Shown here in pieces: positions 12,374-24,669 of a DNA stretch of 64,000 nt. Every line of letters starts with the position of its first letter. The first letter of the stretch is position 1. The position numbers were made by a program, and so were the translations under genes. The notes under the pieces are model-generated. The model was not told where the DNA came from and ran no database searches. It saw nothing but the letters and a program-made list of their open reading frames with translations. The stretch lies in NCBI GenBank assembly GCA_005656395.1, contig SRSI01000078.1, positions 2,356,001 through 2,420,000 on the forward strand, given 5' to 3'. The DNA is from Strongyloides papillosus (Eukaryota > Nematoda > Chromadorea > Rhabditida > Strongyloididae).

Positions 12374-15300
12374 GCTTCCAGTAGTACAATATATATATTT
12401 TTCTATGTATTTTTTATTCTTTTCTTTATTTCTTCCTCTATTTAAAAATATTTTCAATCCTTATTGGTACCCGTCTTATAACAATGACGTTGGGTTAAAA
12501 ATTAAATCTTTTTTTAATTACTGAAATTAAAGTATATTAGAATAGAATAAAGATAACAAGATATGGATATACATATATAAAATATATATGAAAAATGAGA
12601 TTGACAATAAATATTAAAATATTTGGTTTATACCTGCAATATATATTATAAATATGTAGAATAAGAGAGAATATATGTATATAAATGTAAGAAGAAGAAG
12701 ACATCTCATGAGTGCTTATCAATTAACACATAGAAATTATTGTTTTAGATAAATATTATATACTATAAATAATATTAAGCAATGGCCAAAAATTGATATT
12801 TTAAAGAAAGTGTACTAACAAAAAACTTGGGGAGACGAAGCGTAAAATTGAACAATATTTAAAAATTTGTAAAGGATATAAATAAATTCTTTTGAAAAAT
12901 GTCTCAATAAAGCTATTTTGATAGTTGGTAGTAGGGACCGTTTAAATGGCATAATATGTGGTAAATAAAATATGCTTTGTATGATCCATTGATGCGTATG
13001 AAAGCAGATATACACATGTTCTCATCAGAAAACTTTTATTCATGAAATTTACGACCTCCTTCTTTTTACTTATAACTTCAATGTCGTAAGAAACCGCATC
13101 CTCTATTATTGGTGGACCGACAAGTTGCGCATTTTAACTCCACCCATTGGGATGTGTACAACCAATAAAATTATTAAGAGAAAATGCTATTGACATATAC
13201 ATATATATTATTTTAATTAAGAGATGTAAATAAAAATTTTTCTATCAAAAATATAGTACAAAAATAACAGTCATACAATAAGTAAAAATAATTCAATATG
13301 AGGGAAAAATGAACGGAAGTAATTCATTTCAAAATGTCATGTTTATGTCAATAATTTTGATGGGAATTCTCGACACATTACACACATTTGATAACAATCT
13401 TAGGTAAAATTTCTAACCAAAGTGATTAAAATTTGATGATATCTTAAGATCTTGATCTTGTACTGTAACAAATTGTTGGATAATTTAGATGGAGATAATT
13501 GTAGGTTAAAGTTTGTGAATATATGTTATGTTTGTTGTTAATATTATTTGATAAAATATATATACATTTACATATATAAATTTATATATATGATTTTCTC
13601 AAAAAAAATGTCATTAACGTTAGATTGCCTTTTTTCAATATACAAGGCATCACATTATTTTTAACTACCTGTATATGTGTTGACAAAAAGAATAAATTTT
13701 GTCATATACATACATGGTTTTTATGATTGATGAGGTATTACATTCACACCAAGTGTCTATATTTTTATGATTAATTACCTTTTAACTTTTTTTATTTTAA
13801 CTACTTTAAAGATATAAGGACACTTAAAGTTACTCTAAAACTCAAGATTATTAAATAAAAGTACCAGGTTTAATAAATGTTTACTGAAGCGTCAAAAATA
13901 ATGATTGTTAATGGATTTGTTATTGTTACGGAAGACAAAACTAATTAAGTAAGCTTGGATTTACTATCTACAGGTTTAATCAAATCTTTTGTTGCAAAGT
14001 TGATTGTGTGAAAGTGCATGAATAATTCTTGGGCCAAGTGATAATTACACTATTGACAAGTTACAAAGTTAACGTAATAAACAAATTTAAAAATCAACTT
14101 TTAAGATAACTCAATTTGTTTAATACACCAAATTCTCTTTATAATTAAATGTACAGTAATTATATAAATATATATATCTATTGCATCAACCAAAGAACAT
14201 ATAAAAAGTATCTATTTATACATATATATATTTATATCATTACAGTAGTTATTTCTTTCATTTCAAAAATAAATAAGAATAATAATATAAGGTATGTGTG
14301 AAGGTAAATGATGTAGAGAATTTTGTTTATATCAAATATATAATTATAATATAAATAATTTTTTATTATTTAGCTAATCTTTAAATTTAGGTAATTTTGA
14401 TAAGTGCCGCTTTTTTTTTCTAAATTAGTTTAATCTAAAACATAAGATATATGTACATGCATGACCTGTTGTCAAGCGGTACAATATCTTTGTTCTTCAA
14501 ATGGATCAGAAGCTACAAAGTGGATAATCTCTAAATTAACAGCTTCAAATATTGTTTTTAAGGAAGTCCAGATTGTGTCAGTGGTAGAACAAGTGTCATT
14601 GCGCTCATTAACAATGTGTAGTTCATTAAAATTAATTAATGTTTTTGTTAGTATATTGTAAAGTTTTTAAAATAATAGTATACTGTATAACTGATGAATT
14701 AATTAAAATTAACTAGAAAATGGTCTTTAAATTAATGAAAAATATAAAGGTGATGACAAGTTAACATCAAAAACCTTATGCATATATTAACTTTAAGATA
14801 TCTATGATTGACATAATCATGTTGTATAATTAAGATATATTGTTGATTATGGAATCCAACTGAGTAAGTTTTTGGTAATAGCTTTTTTCGATATAAATGT
14901 TCTCATTATATATATGTATTTTTCATACATCTTTAAAAAATGCCGCATTTTATCTTGTTTTTTAAATCAAAAATATCAAATAAAAAATTTATCCTAAATA
15001 TTGTATGTTTAATCCTCTTCATATAAGATGCGCCGTCTGTCGTCAATTACCGAAAATATTCTCAAATTTCTAATTATATATAGATATAATTATCGGCATT
15101 CGGTAACTTAATAATGATGATATGAGGACATTTACAATGTTATAATTAAATAATAATCATTATGTGATTGTTGAAAGAAAAATGTTTTAGGATAGCACAA
15201 AGGCAACTACTGAACTGTAAGTTTTCTGATTATATTATAAAAATAGCCGGCAACCTTTTTTGACAATAGTTTTGAATAGAAGTCATAATAATAGGGGAAA

Positions 15301-16498
15301 CAAAAATTTTGTCGTTATAAAACTAGATAATAGATACTTACCAAAGTGATACTGTATTTGATTTCAATACTTTTTTCCCTAAAATATTATATTTAATTAA
15401 TATAAAAAAGTAGGAATAAGGATAAAAAATTTAAATAAACATTATTTAAATTCAAACTCATTAGGATAGTATTTTGACAAATGATTGGTAACTTTTAATG
15501 AAGTAAGCTTAAAAGCTTACATGGATATATGAACATGAAATACGCCTATTCTTGAAAATAATTTTTGCTTGACTGTTTCTAATGTAAAGATAAGATGAAA
15601 AACATAAATTTATTTGGTACAGTTGATTTGACTCTGGAAGCTTAAAATACTTTTTCAAAAATTCTATAACATCCATTTAACAGAATCTCATTTTCCTTTT
15701 CATCATTGATTTCATGCTTAGTGAAGCGATTATGAAAGCCCATTCATATAGATAAAATTACTTTTATAACTAATTTTTGATTATTATGACATATTTATTA
15801 TAATTAATAATATTTTAAAAAGTAATTTTTTTCAAAGAATTTATATATTTATTACTTTTTTTTCTTTGTAGTTGGGAATGCTCAGATCGACAACAAAAAT
15901 TACATTCGTCATTGAAATATAATACTTATATGAAATTAAAATTGTGCTTAGCAAAATTACATTGGTTTTCTTATGAAATATACAATATTAAAATTTTGAT
16001 TTGAAAAAGTAATAAAAGTGTTGACTTTCTTAATTAATTCTCTTTTAAATATTTTATCGAAGAAAACAGAAGAAAAATTTCTCTTCTCTCCGTGAAGAAT
16101 AACAAACAAAATTAATGGTTTCTTTTGACAATGAAGATCTCTTTAATGAACATAAATAAAAATTTTTATTTTTTTCTTTAAAATTTTAAAAATAAACTAT
16201 TTTTTTAAGTAACAAAACCATTTTAATTTATGATGGATTAAAAATTAAAAATTTTGTCATTGGTATCCTTTTTTTAATGTATTTATAAGATAAGATATTT
16301 TGCTATATTATATTATATAAATAAAGATTTAATGTACTAACATTTTAATTATTTACTTAAAATGGAAGAAAAATATATGTTAAATGTTTGTACATTTCCA
16401 TTTATCCTTTTTAAAATTACCAAAAATTATTATTATTTTTAAATTCATATTCATAATGATTTTTATTTTTGTTTCTAGAAAAAAGTTATATAACAATT
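12374..16498. other. 4.1-kb divergent intergenic region (Pax6 / Shaw channel)
   Basis: Mostly AT-rich with many short (AT)n and poly-T runs. Three less AT-rich patches stand out: 13020-13170, with ATTGG and CCAAT motifs; 14456-14620, which holds a 66-codon frame without other support; and about 15025-15060. The size fits regulatory DNA for two developmentally controlled genes. A T-rich splice acceptor (tttgtttctag) ends at 16478, 20 bases before the Shaw ATG. Confidence 0.5.
13100..13175 (-). promoter_or_regulatory. CCAAT-motif cluster upstream of Pax6
   Basis: Within about 70 bases there are attggtgg, cccattggg and accaataaa, that is, three CCAAT cores in both orientations in a locally GC-richer patch about 750 bases upstream of the Pax6 ATG. 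This resembles a proximal promoter, though no TATA box or start site can be fixed. Confidence 0.25.
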
Positions 16499-19141
16499 AT
16501 GATGATAAAAGGAAAAGTCACATCAGAAAAAGAAAAGATAAATGGAGCCGTTAATAATTTATGTTTTTTCAATTTAGATAATGACAATTGTGGGATTGTT
16601 TTAGAAAGAAATGTAGAAGACTTATATAATGATAGATCAAATTGTAATGAATATGATTATTTAATGAGACCTATGAAATCGGTACCTATTAGAGGAGTAT
16701 TGTTAGATAGAGAAGAGGATGAAAAAAGGAAATTTGTAAGCTTAATCCCTTGTCACTAAATTTTTTAAACCACCATAAATCATTTATAAAATCTATTCCT
16801 ACTTATGGACTTATATTTTAAAGGCATATATATCATAGAACATTTAAATCTCTTTTAGTACCACTTCATTGTAATGATACATTGAATTAAAACAAATTAA
16901 AGAAATGGATTTGTTTTGTGTTTTGAGAAAAAAAAACTTTTAATCATATTATCGTTAAATATATGAGTATTGTTAAAAGGTTCTTTATAAATGTTATCTT
17001 CTTTATTTATTTATTTTACCAATTCGATATAAGTATATAAATGTGTGTATCTATATATGGCTAAATATTTCAATAATCAGGTTACTTACTCATAAAGCTA
17101 TATTATAATTAAATTTCATCTTAAAATTGTACCGTTAAAATAATTTAAATGTTAGGAAATGTATAGGAATATTTTTGTTGTTTACGATCATTATAAACAA
17201 TTTAGAGATCATAAACAATTTTGTTTATTACAATTATTTTTGATAAATGAAATAGTGCTTTATATTCTAACATTATTATTCTTATATTTTTACTACTGCT
17301 AAATATTATAACTTATAATTTATAGCTTTAAAAATTACTTTAAGTATATTCTTTTGTTAATTTAATTTTAGTAACATTAAAAAGTGCATTTTTTCAACGT
17401 AATAATATTTAAAAATGCATAATAAAATATTTTCTTTTTTAAAAATTAAGCGTCTTTTATGTTATTTTTTTTATTTTAAAATATAATAATGTTAGTCTTT
17501 ATTCTGAAAAATTTACTTTTCGGATATTTTACCTATACTTTTTTAAAAAAGAGTAATCTATTATTTGTACAATTATTTTATTTTTTTTTATTTTAAATTT
17601 ACTTCTTTTTTTACTGAATAAAAAATAATACTATATATTTTTAGTCCTGGATGGACACAGAAAATCGTGTTATATTAAATGTTGGTGGAATACGTCATGA
17701 GACATTTATGCATGTTTTGAAAAAAATTCCAGCAACTAGATTATCAAGACTTACACCAAACTTGGCAAATTACGATCCTGTTTTAAATGAATACTTCTAT
17801 GATAGGCACCCTGGAGTTTTTGCTATGATATTAAATTACTATAGAACAGGAAAACTTCATTATCCAACAAATGTTTGCGGACCATTATTTGAAGAGGAGT
17901 TGGAGTTTTGGGGTTTGGATGCTAATCAAGTCGAGCCATGTTGTTGGATGACGTACACACAACATAGAGATACACAAGATACATTAGCTGTAATTGAATC
18001 GTTGGATCTTGATACAGAACCACCATCACAAGAAGAGATTGCAAAAAAATTTGGTTGGGAAGATGACTTTTACTCGGGTACATTGTCAAAGTGGCAAAAA
18101 TTTAAACCAAAAATGTGGTCTCTTTTTGATGAACCATGGTCATCAAGAGGAGCAAGAGTATTGAGCATTGTATCTATTTTTTTTGTTATTGTATCAATAG
18201 TTAGTTTTTGTTTAAAAACGCACCCATATATGAGAGTCCCAGAAATATCTTTTAACGCAACAGATTATGATAATCATCCACTACATGTTATCAAAAATTC
18301 AACTAGGTAAGTTAATTAATTACACAAATCTTAAGAATAACTTAGTAGAGCACATCCGTATTTTTTTTATGTTGAATTAATTTGTAATATGTGGTTTACA
18401 ATAGAATTATCATCAAGATTTATATTTTCACCTAATATGAGAAAATTTTGTAAAGATCCAATAAATATAATAGACTTCATTGCAACTGTCTCATTTTATA
18501 TTGATTGGGGATTAGAAGAATTATTTAGTGAAACAAATCGTGATACAGTAGAATTTTTTTCAATTATAAGAATTTTACGTTTATTTAAATTGACACAACA
18601 CTCCTCAGGATTAAAAATATTGATTCAAACATTTAAAGCATCAGCACAAGAATTACTTTTGCTAGTATTTTTTGTGCTCTTAGGTATAGTTATATTTGCA
18701 GCATTAGTGTATTATGCTGAAAGAGTCCAACAAAATCCAGGAAATCAATTTGATTCAATTCCCGTTGGTTTATGGTGGGCTATTATAACAATGTGTACTA
18801 TAGGATTTGGTGATATGGTTCCCAAGACATACCTTGGTATGATAGTTGGTAGTGTTTGTGCATTAATGGGTGTCTTAACGATAGCTTTACCAGTTCCAGT
18901 TATTGTGTCAAATTTTGCAATGTTTTATTCACATGCCCAAGCACGTTCAAAATTACCAAAAAAAAGAAGACGCATTTTACAACCACACGAAGTTAAACCA
19001 ATAGTAGGTCGTAGTACAACAGCAGCATTATTAGGAACAATTGCATCATCAAATTCATCACATTTCGTTAATGGAAGAGGTTCTACCATACCTGAGAATG
19101 GTGATACACGAATTCGAAGAGCATTTTTAAAAAAAACATAA
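16499..19141 (+). CDS. Shaw/Kv3-type voltage-gated potassium channel
   Basis: Six-pass delayed-rectifier-type K+ channel subunit. Exons 16499-16735, 17645-18306 and 18346-19141 give 564 residues with all phases matching. The first 79 residues are unique ([20 protein letters not shown] onward) and polar. The T1/BTB tetramerisation domain starts at [14 protein letters not shown] and ends around [17 protein letters not shown], with the Shaw Cys pair. S1 is [20 protein letters not shown]2 starts [20 protein letters not shown]3 is [17 protein letters not shown]4 is [21 protein letters not shown]5 runs [20 protein letters not shown]. The pore is [18 protein letters not shown], followed by S6 [20 protein letters not shown] with the PVP hinge, and [15 protein letters not shown], a Shaw hallmark. 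The selectivity filter reads TIGFGD (18797-18814), not the usual TVGYGD or TLGYGD. The 909-base first intron is long for this genome. EGL-36-like membership is clear; the exact paralogue is not. Confidence 0.93.
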
Positions 19142-19388
19142 TTATATGATAATTATTCTGTGATGTCATAATCGTTTAAATATTTTTATGGATTTTAATA
19201 ATAAAGATATTTAAATATTTTTATTTGCCTAGATAGTCATAACAATTTAATTATCTTTTTATTTAAATTATTAACACTTTATTATTTTCATTTTAATACC
19301 ATTTTAATAGAAAATAGAGAAATCACTTGGGAAAGTACGATTAAATATTTTACTATAGACTAATTTTATTATTTATTTCATTTAAAAT

Positions 19389-19681
19389 ATGCATAAACAT
19401 TCGTACAAGATATTTTTAATTTTAATAATATTCTTAACATTCAATTATACTCTTCAATGTAAGTTACATCTATAATTAAATTTATATAATATGTCCTTAT
19501 CTATCTATGTATATATATATATAATTGAATATATGTAGATCCAGGTATTGAAAGAAGATATGATGATAGTGTAATTGAAAACTTTATCAGAAACATGAAC
19601 CGTTTTGCTCCATCAACATCTCGTCGGTCTAAGGATGATTTACTAAAAGCTGGTGTAGCTTATGGAATAAGATGGGGTTAA
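19389..19681 (+). CDS. Putative secreted amidated-peptide (neuropeptide) precursor
   Basis: Two exons, 19389-19458 and 19539-19681, joined at gtaagt..tatgtag, encode 70 residues. The protein starts MHKHSYKIFLILIIFLTFNY, a signal peptide probably cut after LQ or nearby. It then has two Arg-Arg sites (GIERR and TSRR) and ends exactly in Gly: RRSKDDLLKAGVAYGIRWG-stop. Dibasic cleavage and Gly-directed amidation would release a 16-residue SKDDLLKAGVAYGIRW-amide, plus a 21-residue spacer peptide that starts YDDSVIENFIRNMNRF. An AATAAA follows within about 20 bases of the stop. I do not recognise the family; no cysteines are present. The conclusion rests on architecture (signal peptide, dibasic sites, terminal Gly), not on homology. 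Confidence 0.6.
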
Positions 19682-19930
19682 ATGTTTTCCTTAAATAAAA
19701 ATTTATTTTCTAAACAAAAATGCATTACACGAAGGAAGCAATTAAAATTCAAAAAGTGAAATGAGATAAATAATAATTTTTTTACTAACCAATAAACATA
19801 TATGTATAATCATATTATTATTACAAAATAAACTATATATTTTTTCTTCTTAACATTCTTTAACTTGGAAAATTATTTACCCTTGTGACAAAAATGTTTT
19901 CATTTATTATTTTCTTATACACCACCAAAA

Positions 19931-20748
19931 TTACCCAACACCCAAACCAGAACCAACACCAATAGGTTGGCCGGTACCTGGATCAACACCAACACCACCA
20001 CTAAGTCCAACTAATGGTCCTTTAGGGGCATTAGGATTATCAAAACCTCTTCTGTAGGCAAGAGGGGTTCTGGAACCCATTAATCCAATATTAGAATTAA
20101 GATTAACACCAACACTTTCTCCCATACCAGGAATAGGGCCAACATCAACTCCCCATCCAGCATTAACTTCAAGACCAGGGACTACACCAATACCAAAACC
20201 GAAATTACCGGAAACACCAACATGTCCTATACCTTTTTCGCCTATAGCTGGGCCTGTTCCTGGACCAGGCATTCTATGATAATTTGGTACTCTACAAAAG
20301 AGTGAATACTCCTATATGTATAATGTTATTAAAAAAAGAGAAAAAAATAAACAAAACTTACTTTGCAAAATTCAACCAAATCTAGACGTAAAGGTTTTGA
20401 TGGCTGACATGTAAAACGAAAAATTGCCATCATGTTTGGACAATATTGGGGACCCTTTGGATAAAAAATTGGATATATATTATAAACAGGAGAAGGTGGT
20501 ACTTGTGGTCTCATGTTAGTAACAATAGTAGTTTCTGGTGGTCTAGTAGCAATACCTTCAAAAGGAGAATCTATATCATTTTCACTTTTTTCATCAATAG
20601 TAATGTCTGATCTTTTAAATTTATTACTTGAACAAAATGAAAATTTATCACTTCTGGTACATAATATACTTCTCATGTGAGATTTCTCAGCCTTTGTATA
20701 AAATATTAATACAAATAATAAAAATATTAGATTGTAGTATTTGTTCAT
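19931..20748 (-). CDS. Secreted Cys-containing protein with Gly-rich tail
   Basis: Two exons on the minus strand, 20748-20362 and 20311-19931, encode about 255 residues. The start MNKYYNLIFLLFVLIFYTKA gives a clean signal peptide; another in-frame ATG 33 bases upstream (20781) would add a hydrophilic leader. The mature part has LCTRSDKFSFCSSNKFKR, a Pro-rich stretch (TRPPETTIVTNMRPQVPPSP), then PQYCPNMMAIFRFTCQ and VEFCKEYSLFCRVPNY. The last 114 residues are Gly/Val/Pro-rich (GIGHVGVSGNFGFGIGVVPG and similar imperfect repeats) and end GSGLGVG. It looks like an extracellular matrix or cuticle-associated nematode protein, but no named family was recognised. Confidence 0.7.
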
Positions 20749-20781
20749 TATATTCTTTGTATTTAGACAAAATTTAGCCAA

Positions 20782-21249
20782 TTTTATAATAATTATATAT
20801 ATTTAGTGGAACGATACTTGGAAGGTTAATTAGTCTATCGATATTTTTATAATAAAAATATACCTATTTAGTAAATTTTTGAAACAGGTTCATGATAAAA
20901 AATGTTGTCATAGGTACATGTTAAATATCTAATATTCATAGAATGATAATAAATTATTAATAGAAAAGTATAAATAAAAAATAAAAGTTTAAATTGATGG
21001 ATAAAAAAAATGAGATTATTATATGTTTTAAAATTATACCGACATTAGAAATATAAATTTTTATTTTATTTTTTTTTGTTAAAACAAAAATTATACATGT
21101 TCTTAACTACTCATCTTTGATAGTTTATTCTTGTTATATATTTAAATAGCCTATGTGTATTTGAAAACATTTTACTTAATTTAACATTTTGTTAAATGGA
21201 TAGATACCATAAATAAGTTTATTTAGCCTTAATCATATATTTTTAAAAG
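20782..21249. other. Divergent intergenic region (Gly-rich protein / GPCR)
   Basis: AT-rich spacer that should hold both promoters. A splice-acceptor-like tttttaaaag ends directly at the GPCR ATG. Nothing else is seen. Confidence 0.5.
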
Positions 21250-22528
21250 ATGGTGTGTGGAATATTTTCAAGAGAAGAAAAAGATAATTTACTACAAAAA
21301 CGATTTATATTAGTTTCTATATTTGGTGGATCAATAGCTTTATTTGGAATCATCGCAAATGCCTTTTTAGCTGTAATATTTTTATCGAAAAAAAATTTTA
21401 GACATTCACCATATTTTTTTCTTGGTTTCGTTGCATTATTCGATACACTTTTAGATACAGTTTATGTAATGTTAATGGTATGTTTTATTTATGTTAGTAG
21501 AAAAAAAATATATAGCCTTTTAATGCATTTATAGTCTATACCAGTTTTAGCAGAATTCTTTGATATAAAAAAATTGTATTTGATATGGATATCGTACGCA
21601 CGAACAACATTTCTTTTTGGACAAGTATTTAAAATTTCTTCAGTTCTTTGTCTTATCCATGCATCACTAGAAAGATATAAACTAACAAAACACTGGACAT
21701 TCACCGGTTAGTAGTAGGATTTATAATTATGCTTTATTAATTATTTACAGGTTTTGAATATAAAACACGATGGATTTTGTTAATATGTGCAATATCTTCT
21801 GCGTTTTTTTTAAAAATGCTCACATCTCATGTAACTTTATAAAATTTTTGCATAATTAATTAAACTTTCAGGATATTGTAATAGTTTCTCAACCAGAATG
21901 CGATTTTTACAATAGAATAAATGTTGGACAGATAAGTAAGAATAATTTTTTGTCGGGAATTTTAACATTGACAACAACATTTATCCCTTTTTGTACATTA
22001 ATTTTTTTAAATGGAGGAACTGTTATAATGTTGAAAAAACAAAATATACAACAATTACGATCATTAATAACAAAATTAACATTAGGTCAAGACGTAATGG
22101 AAATGAGGAGAAAAAATTTAAAAGCTGCAACTCACACATTATTATTTATCATCACGGCATATTTAATATCCAATTTGTTAAATTTAATTATTAGTATTAT
22201 TGAATTTATCTACCCTGATCTCCTCCAAATTTATTACCCGTATTTTTACCGTTTAGTTGTGGATTTGGCATCTGTTATGACAATTATTGGAAATGCAATA
22301 AGATTGCCAGCTCATTTATTTTCTAACACTGAAATTCGTAATGTCTTAATAAAAAATATAAAACCACCAGAGGAGAGGAATGTAGTTCCCGATTATAGGA
22401 GACCATCACATGTTGACTCACCTTGGTTTTCGTTATTATATGCTGATCAACCTTATCAAAATAATCTTACTATACGAAATTATGAATATATAGATGCTCG
22501 TGTAATTAGCAAGGCTACTGTATGTTAA
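21250..22528 (+). CDS. Class A (rhodopsin-type) peptide-like GPCR
   Basis: Seven-pass receptor, probably for a neuropeptide. Exons 21250-21477, 21535-21706, 21751-21830 and 21872-22528 give 378 residues. TM1 is FGGSIALFGIIANAFLAVIF, with the conserved Asn in ANAFL. TM2 is FLGFVALFDTLLDTVYVML, with the conserved Asp. TM3 ends CLIHASLERY, where ERY is the DRY-type motif. TM4 is WILLICAISSAFFL. The extracellular loop 2 Cys is in PECDFYN. TM5 is LSGILTLTTTFIPFCTLIFL. TM6 starts RRKNLKAATHTLLFIITAYL. TM7 is LASVMTIIGNAIRLPAHLF, in which the usual NPxxY is replaced by NAIRLPAHLF. The layout resembles nematode FMRFamide-receptor relatives; the ligand is unknown. Confidence 0.85.
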
Positions 22529-22960
22529 ATTACTTAATTTTACCTTTTAAGGACTTAAGATTAAATTCCTTAAAATAATTATAGTGGAGAAATTAGTGGT
22601 AATACAAATTTTAGATAAAGATCAAATTATTGGTAATATAATATTCATCCTATGTCTTATATCTAAGATGGATAATAATTATAGAAAAAAAACAAAAATT
22701 TTCATATTACAAACGTGAAAAGACAAATTAATATATGTATTAACATATATGACGCATTTTTTCAACTATCTTAAATGACATTTTGCAATTTCAGTCAGTA
22801 TTAATGATAAATTTATTTATCAACCTTCATTAGAGATCTTTTATTTTATTATGCAAAAGTTTTTAATAAAATAGAATTAATGTTAAATAAAAAATTATTT
22901 TAAATAAAAATTTAATGTATTTATAGGTTTTTGTTATACTAATCTACATATTTTATAATT
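22529..22960. other. Convergent 3' region (GPCR / Ras GEF)
   Basis: AT-rich spacer between two converging genes. No gene or repeat is seen. Confidence 0.5.
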
Positions 22961-24660
22961 TTAATCAGAACACTTCTTTTTTTGTTCATCTTTTAATTTC
23001 TTATATTGTAATTTATCAATTCCCTGTTCAGCTATTTCATAGTCATATGAGAGCCAAAGCATATCTAAATTATAATTTATTAAATTAAAAAAATATAAAT
23101 CTTCACTTACTTTTTTCGCTATAATTTGGTGCTAATAATAAATATTGTAGAATCGAAGGATATTTTTTAAATGGACATTTTTTTGTCCTCCAACAATTTA
23201 AATTAGCAATATGATCTGCAAATTGACTAAACATTACGTAATTTAATTGTCCATTTGGTAATGGAATCCTTGACCTTTCATGAACTAAAAATAGATCTTT
23301 TAATAGCAATGCAAAAAATGGAATAATCATCATTTCATTTTTTAATTTAGCATTTTCACTCCTCCATATTGCAGCTTTCAATGTCGATCTGTAAGAATTA
23401 AAATTTCCTGATGGATTTAATTGATGTTGTAATATTTCAAGTTTACTTTTTTCAACTCTACTCCACTTAAAAATAATAACAAGCATTAAAATTATGAAAA
23501 TAATTTAAATTTACAGTTTTTTTTAATCTTGCAATAGGTGGAAGAGATAATGCTGCTACAATTGCCATCATTGAATTAAAATTTCCAATATTTATACATT
23601 CCTTTGCTACATCAATAAAGTACTCAATAGCTTTAACTCTATATTTTTTGCGTGCATGTCTCATAATTTCCGTTGCGACAAAAGATGTTAACTGATTAAA
23701 CCAACTAATGTAGAATTTTATAGATATTGAAACTTTATGTTTAGATGAGGTATCCTCAACAGCATTACCATCTTTATTATTATTTGTATTTTTTCCTCCT
23801 TTGTCTTTATTTGTATCAAGGCAATCCATATCACCGTAACTTAGTGCTTGTATAAATTCATCAACACCAATAACAGATAATCTTTCTAATTCAATATGTG
23901 TTAATTGTTGAGCAACAACAGACGGTTCTAATGTCATTTTCATTATTCCTCCCAACATTTCTGTTATTTGTGGGGGATCTTCAATTGTTTGCTCTATTCC
24001 AAAGATAGTACTTTCATATTTTGATGTTTTATTTAAAATTTCCGTTAACTCATCAAAAAGATTACTAATCTTTTTCTTCGATTTATCATCAAATGCACTT
24101 AAATTTAGCAACTCCTTTAAACGATTTCTCATTGAATTACTTGTAAAATCGTAAGGTATTTGATATATCCATTCTTTACATATTTCATATATATTATCAA
24201 ATAATGCTCCTCTACCCTCTTTTTTGAAATTCTGTGGATCAGAGTGCAATTCAAACATACAATGTTGAAGCAATTTTTTTAACAAGTCATCAGGATTAGT
24301 GAATGTCCTCATATTTATAAGGAATGTAAATATAAAATCCTTACTGGGACAATAATTTCTTGTTGGCATTAACAATTTATATAAACCCTCAGCTGTTGCA
24401 GCAATAATTTGATCTTTATCGTTATAAACAATATCTGAAGAGTTTAAGGAATCGCATAAATTTAAATTTTGAAAATTTATATCATTTATAGATGGAACTT
24501 TTGTTGCATTTACCTCATCAATTATAGGTGATTTTTTAATAATATTATTTCTATCATGAGATTTTGATCTTGGAATTATTTTTACTTTAGATTGAAACAT
24601 GTCACTTTCTTTATTAGAAGAGGTCTGCGACCGTGGATAGGAGTATAATGAGGCTAACAT
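22961..24660 (-). CDS. RASGEF1-family Ras guanine-nucleotide exchange factor
   Basis: Activates Ras/Rap GTPases by GDP release at membranes. Exons on the minus strand: 24660-23515, 23465-23111, 23064-22961; 534 residues from the ATG at 24660. A polar 80-residue leader precedes the Ras-GEF N-motif (GLYKLLMPTRNYCPSKDFIF, then TFLINMRTFTNPDDLLKKLL). The CDC25-type catalytic domain starts PSVVAQQLTHIELERLSVIG, continues FIDVAKECINIGNFNSMMAI, then SLPPIARLKKTWSRVEKSKL, and ends around FKKYPSILQYLLLAPNYSEK. These blocks match RASGEF1A/B closely. A Lys/Asn-rich insert (DKGGKNTNNNKDG) sits in the catalytic domain. A splice acceptor (tttatttatag) lies 9 bases upstream of this ATG; those 9 bases (AAA ATT GCT) are in frame, so the two exons at 29825-30373 may precede it across a 5.2-kb intron. 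Confidence 0.9.
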
Positions 24661-24669
24661 AGCAATTTT

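Noticed and set aside
12537..13015. Two minus-strand frames of 61 and 66 codons upstream of Pax6
   Set aside because: Tyr/Ile/His-rich translations of (AT)n sequence; they could not be joined in frame to the Pax6 start exon.
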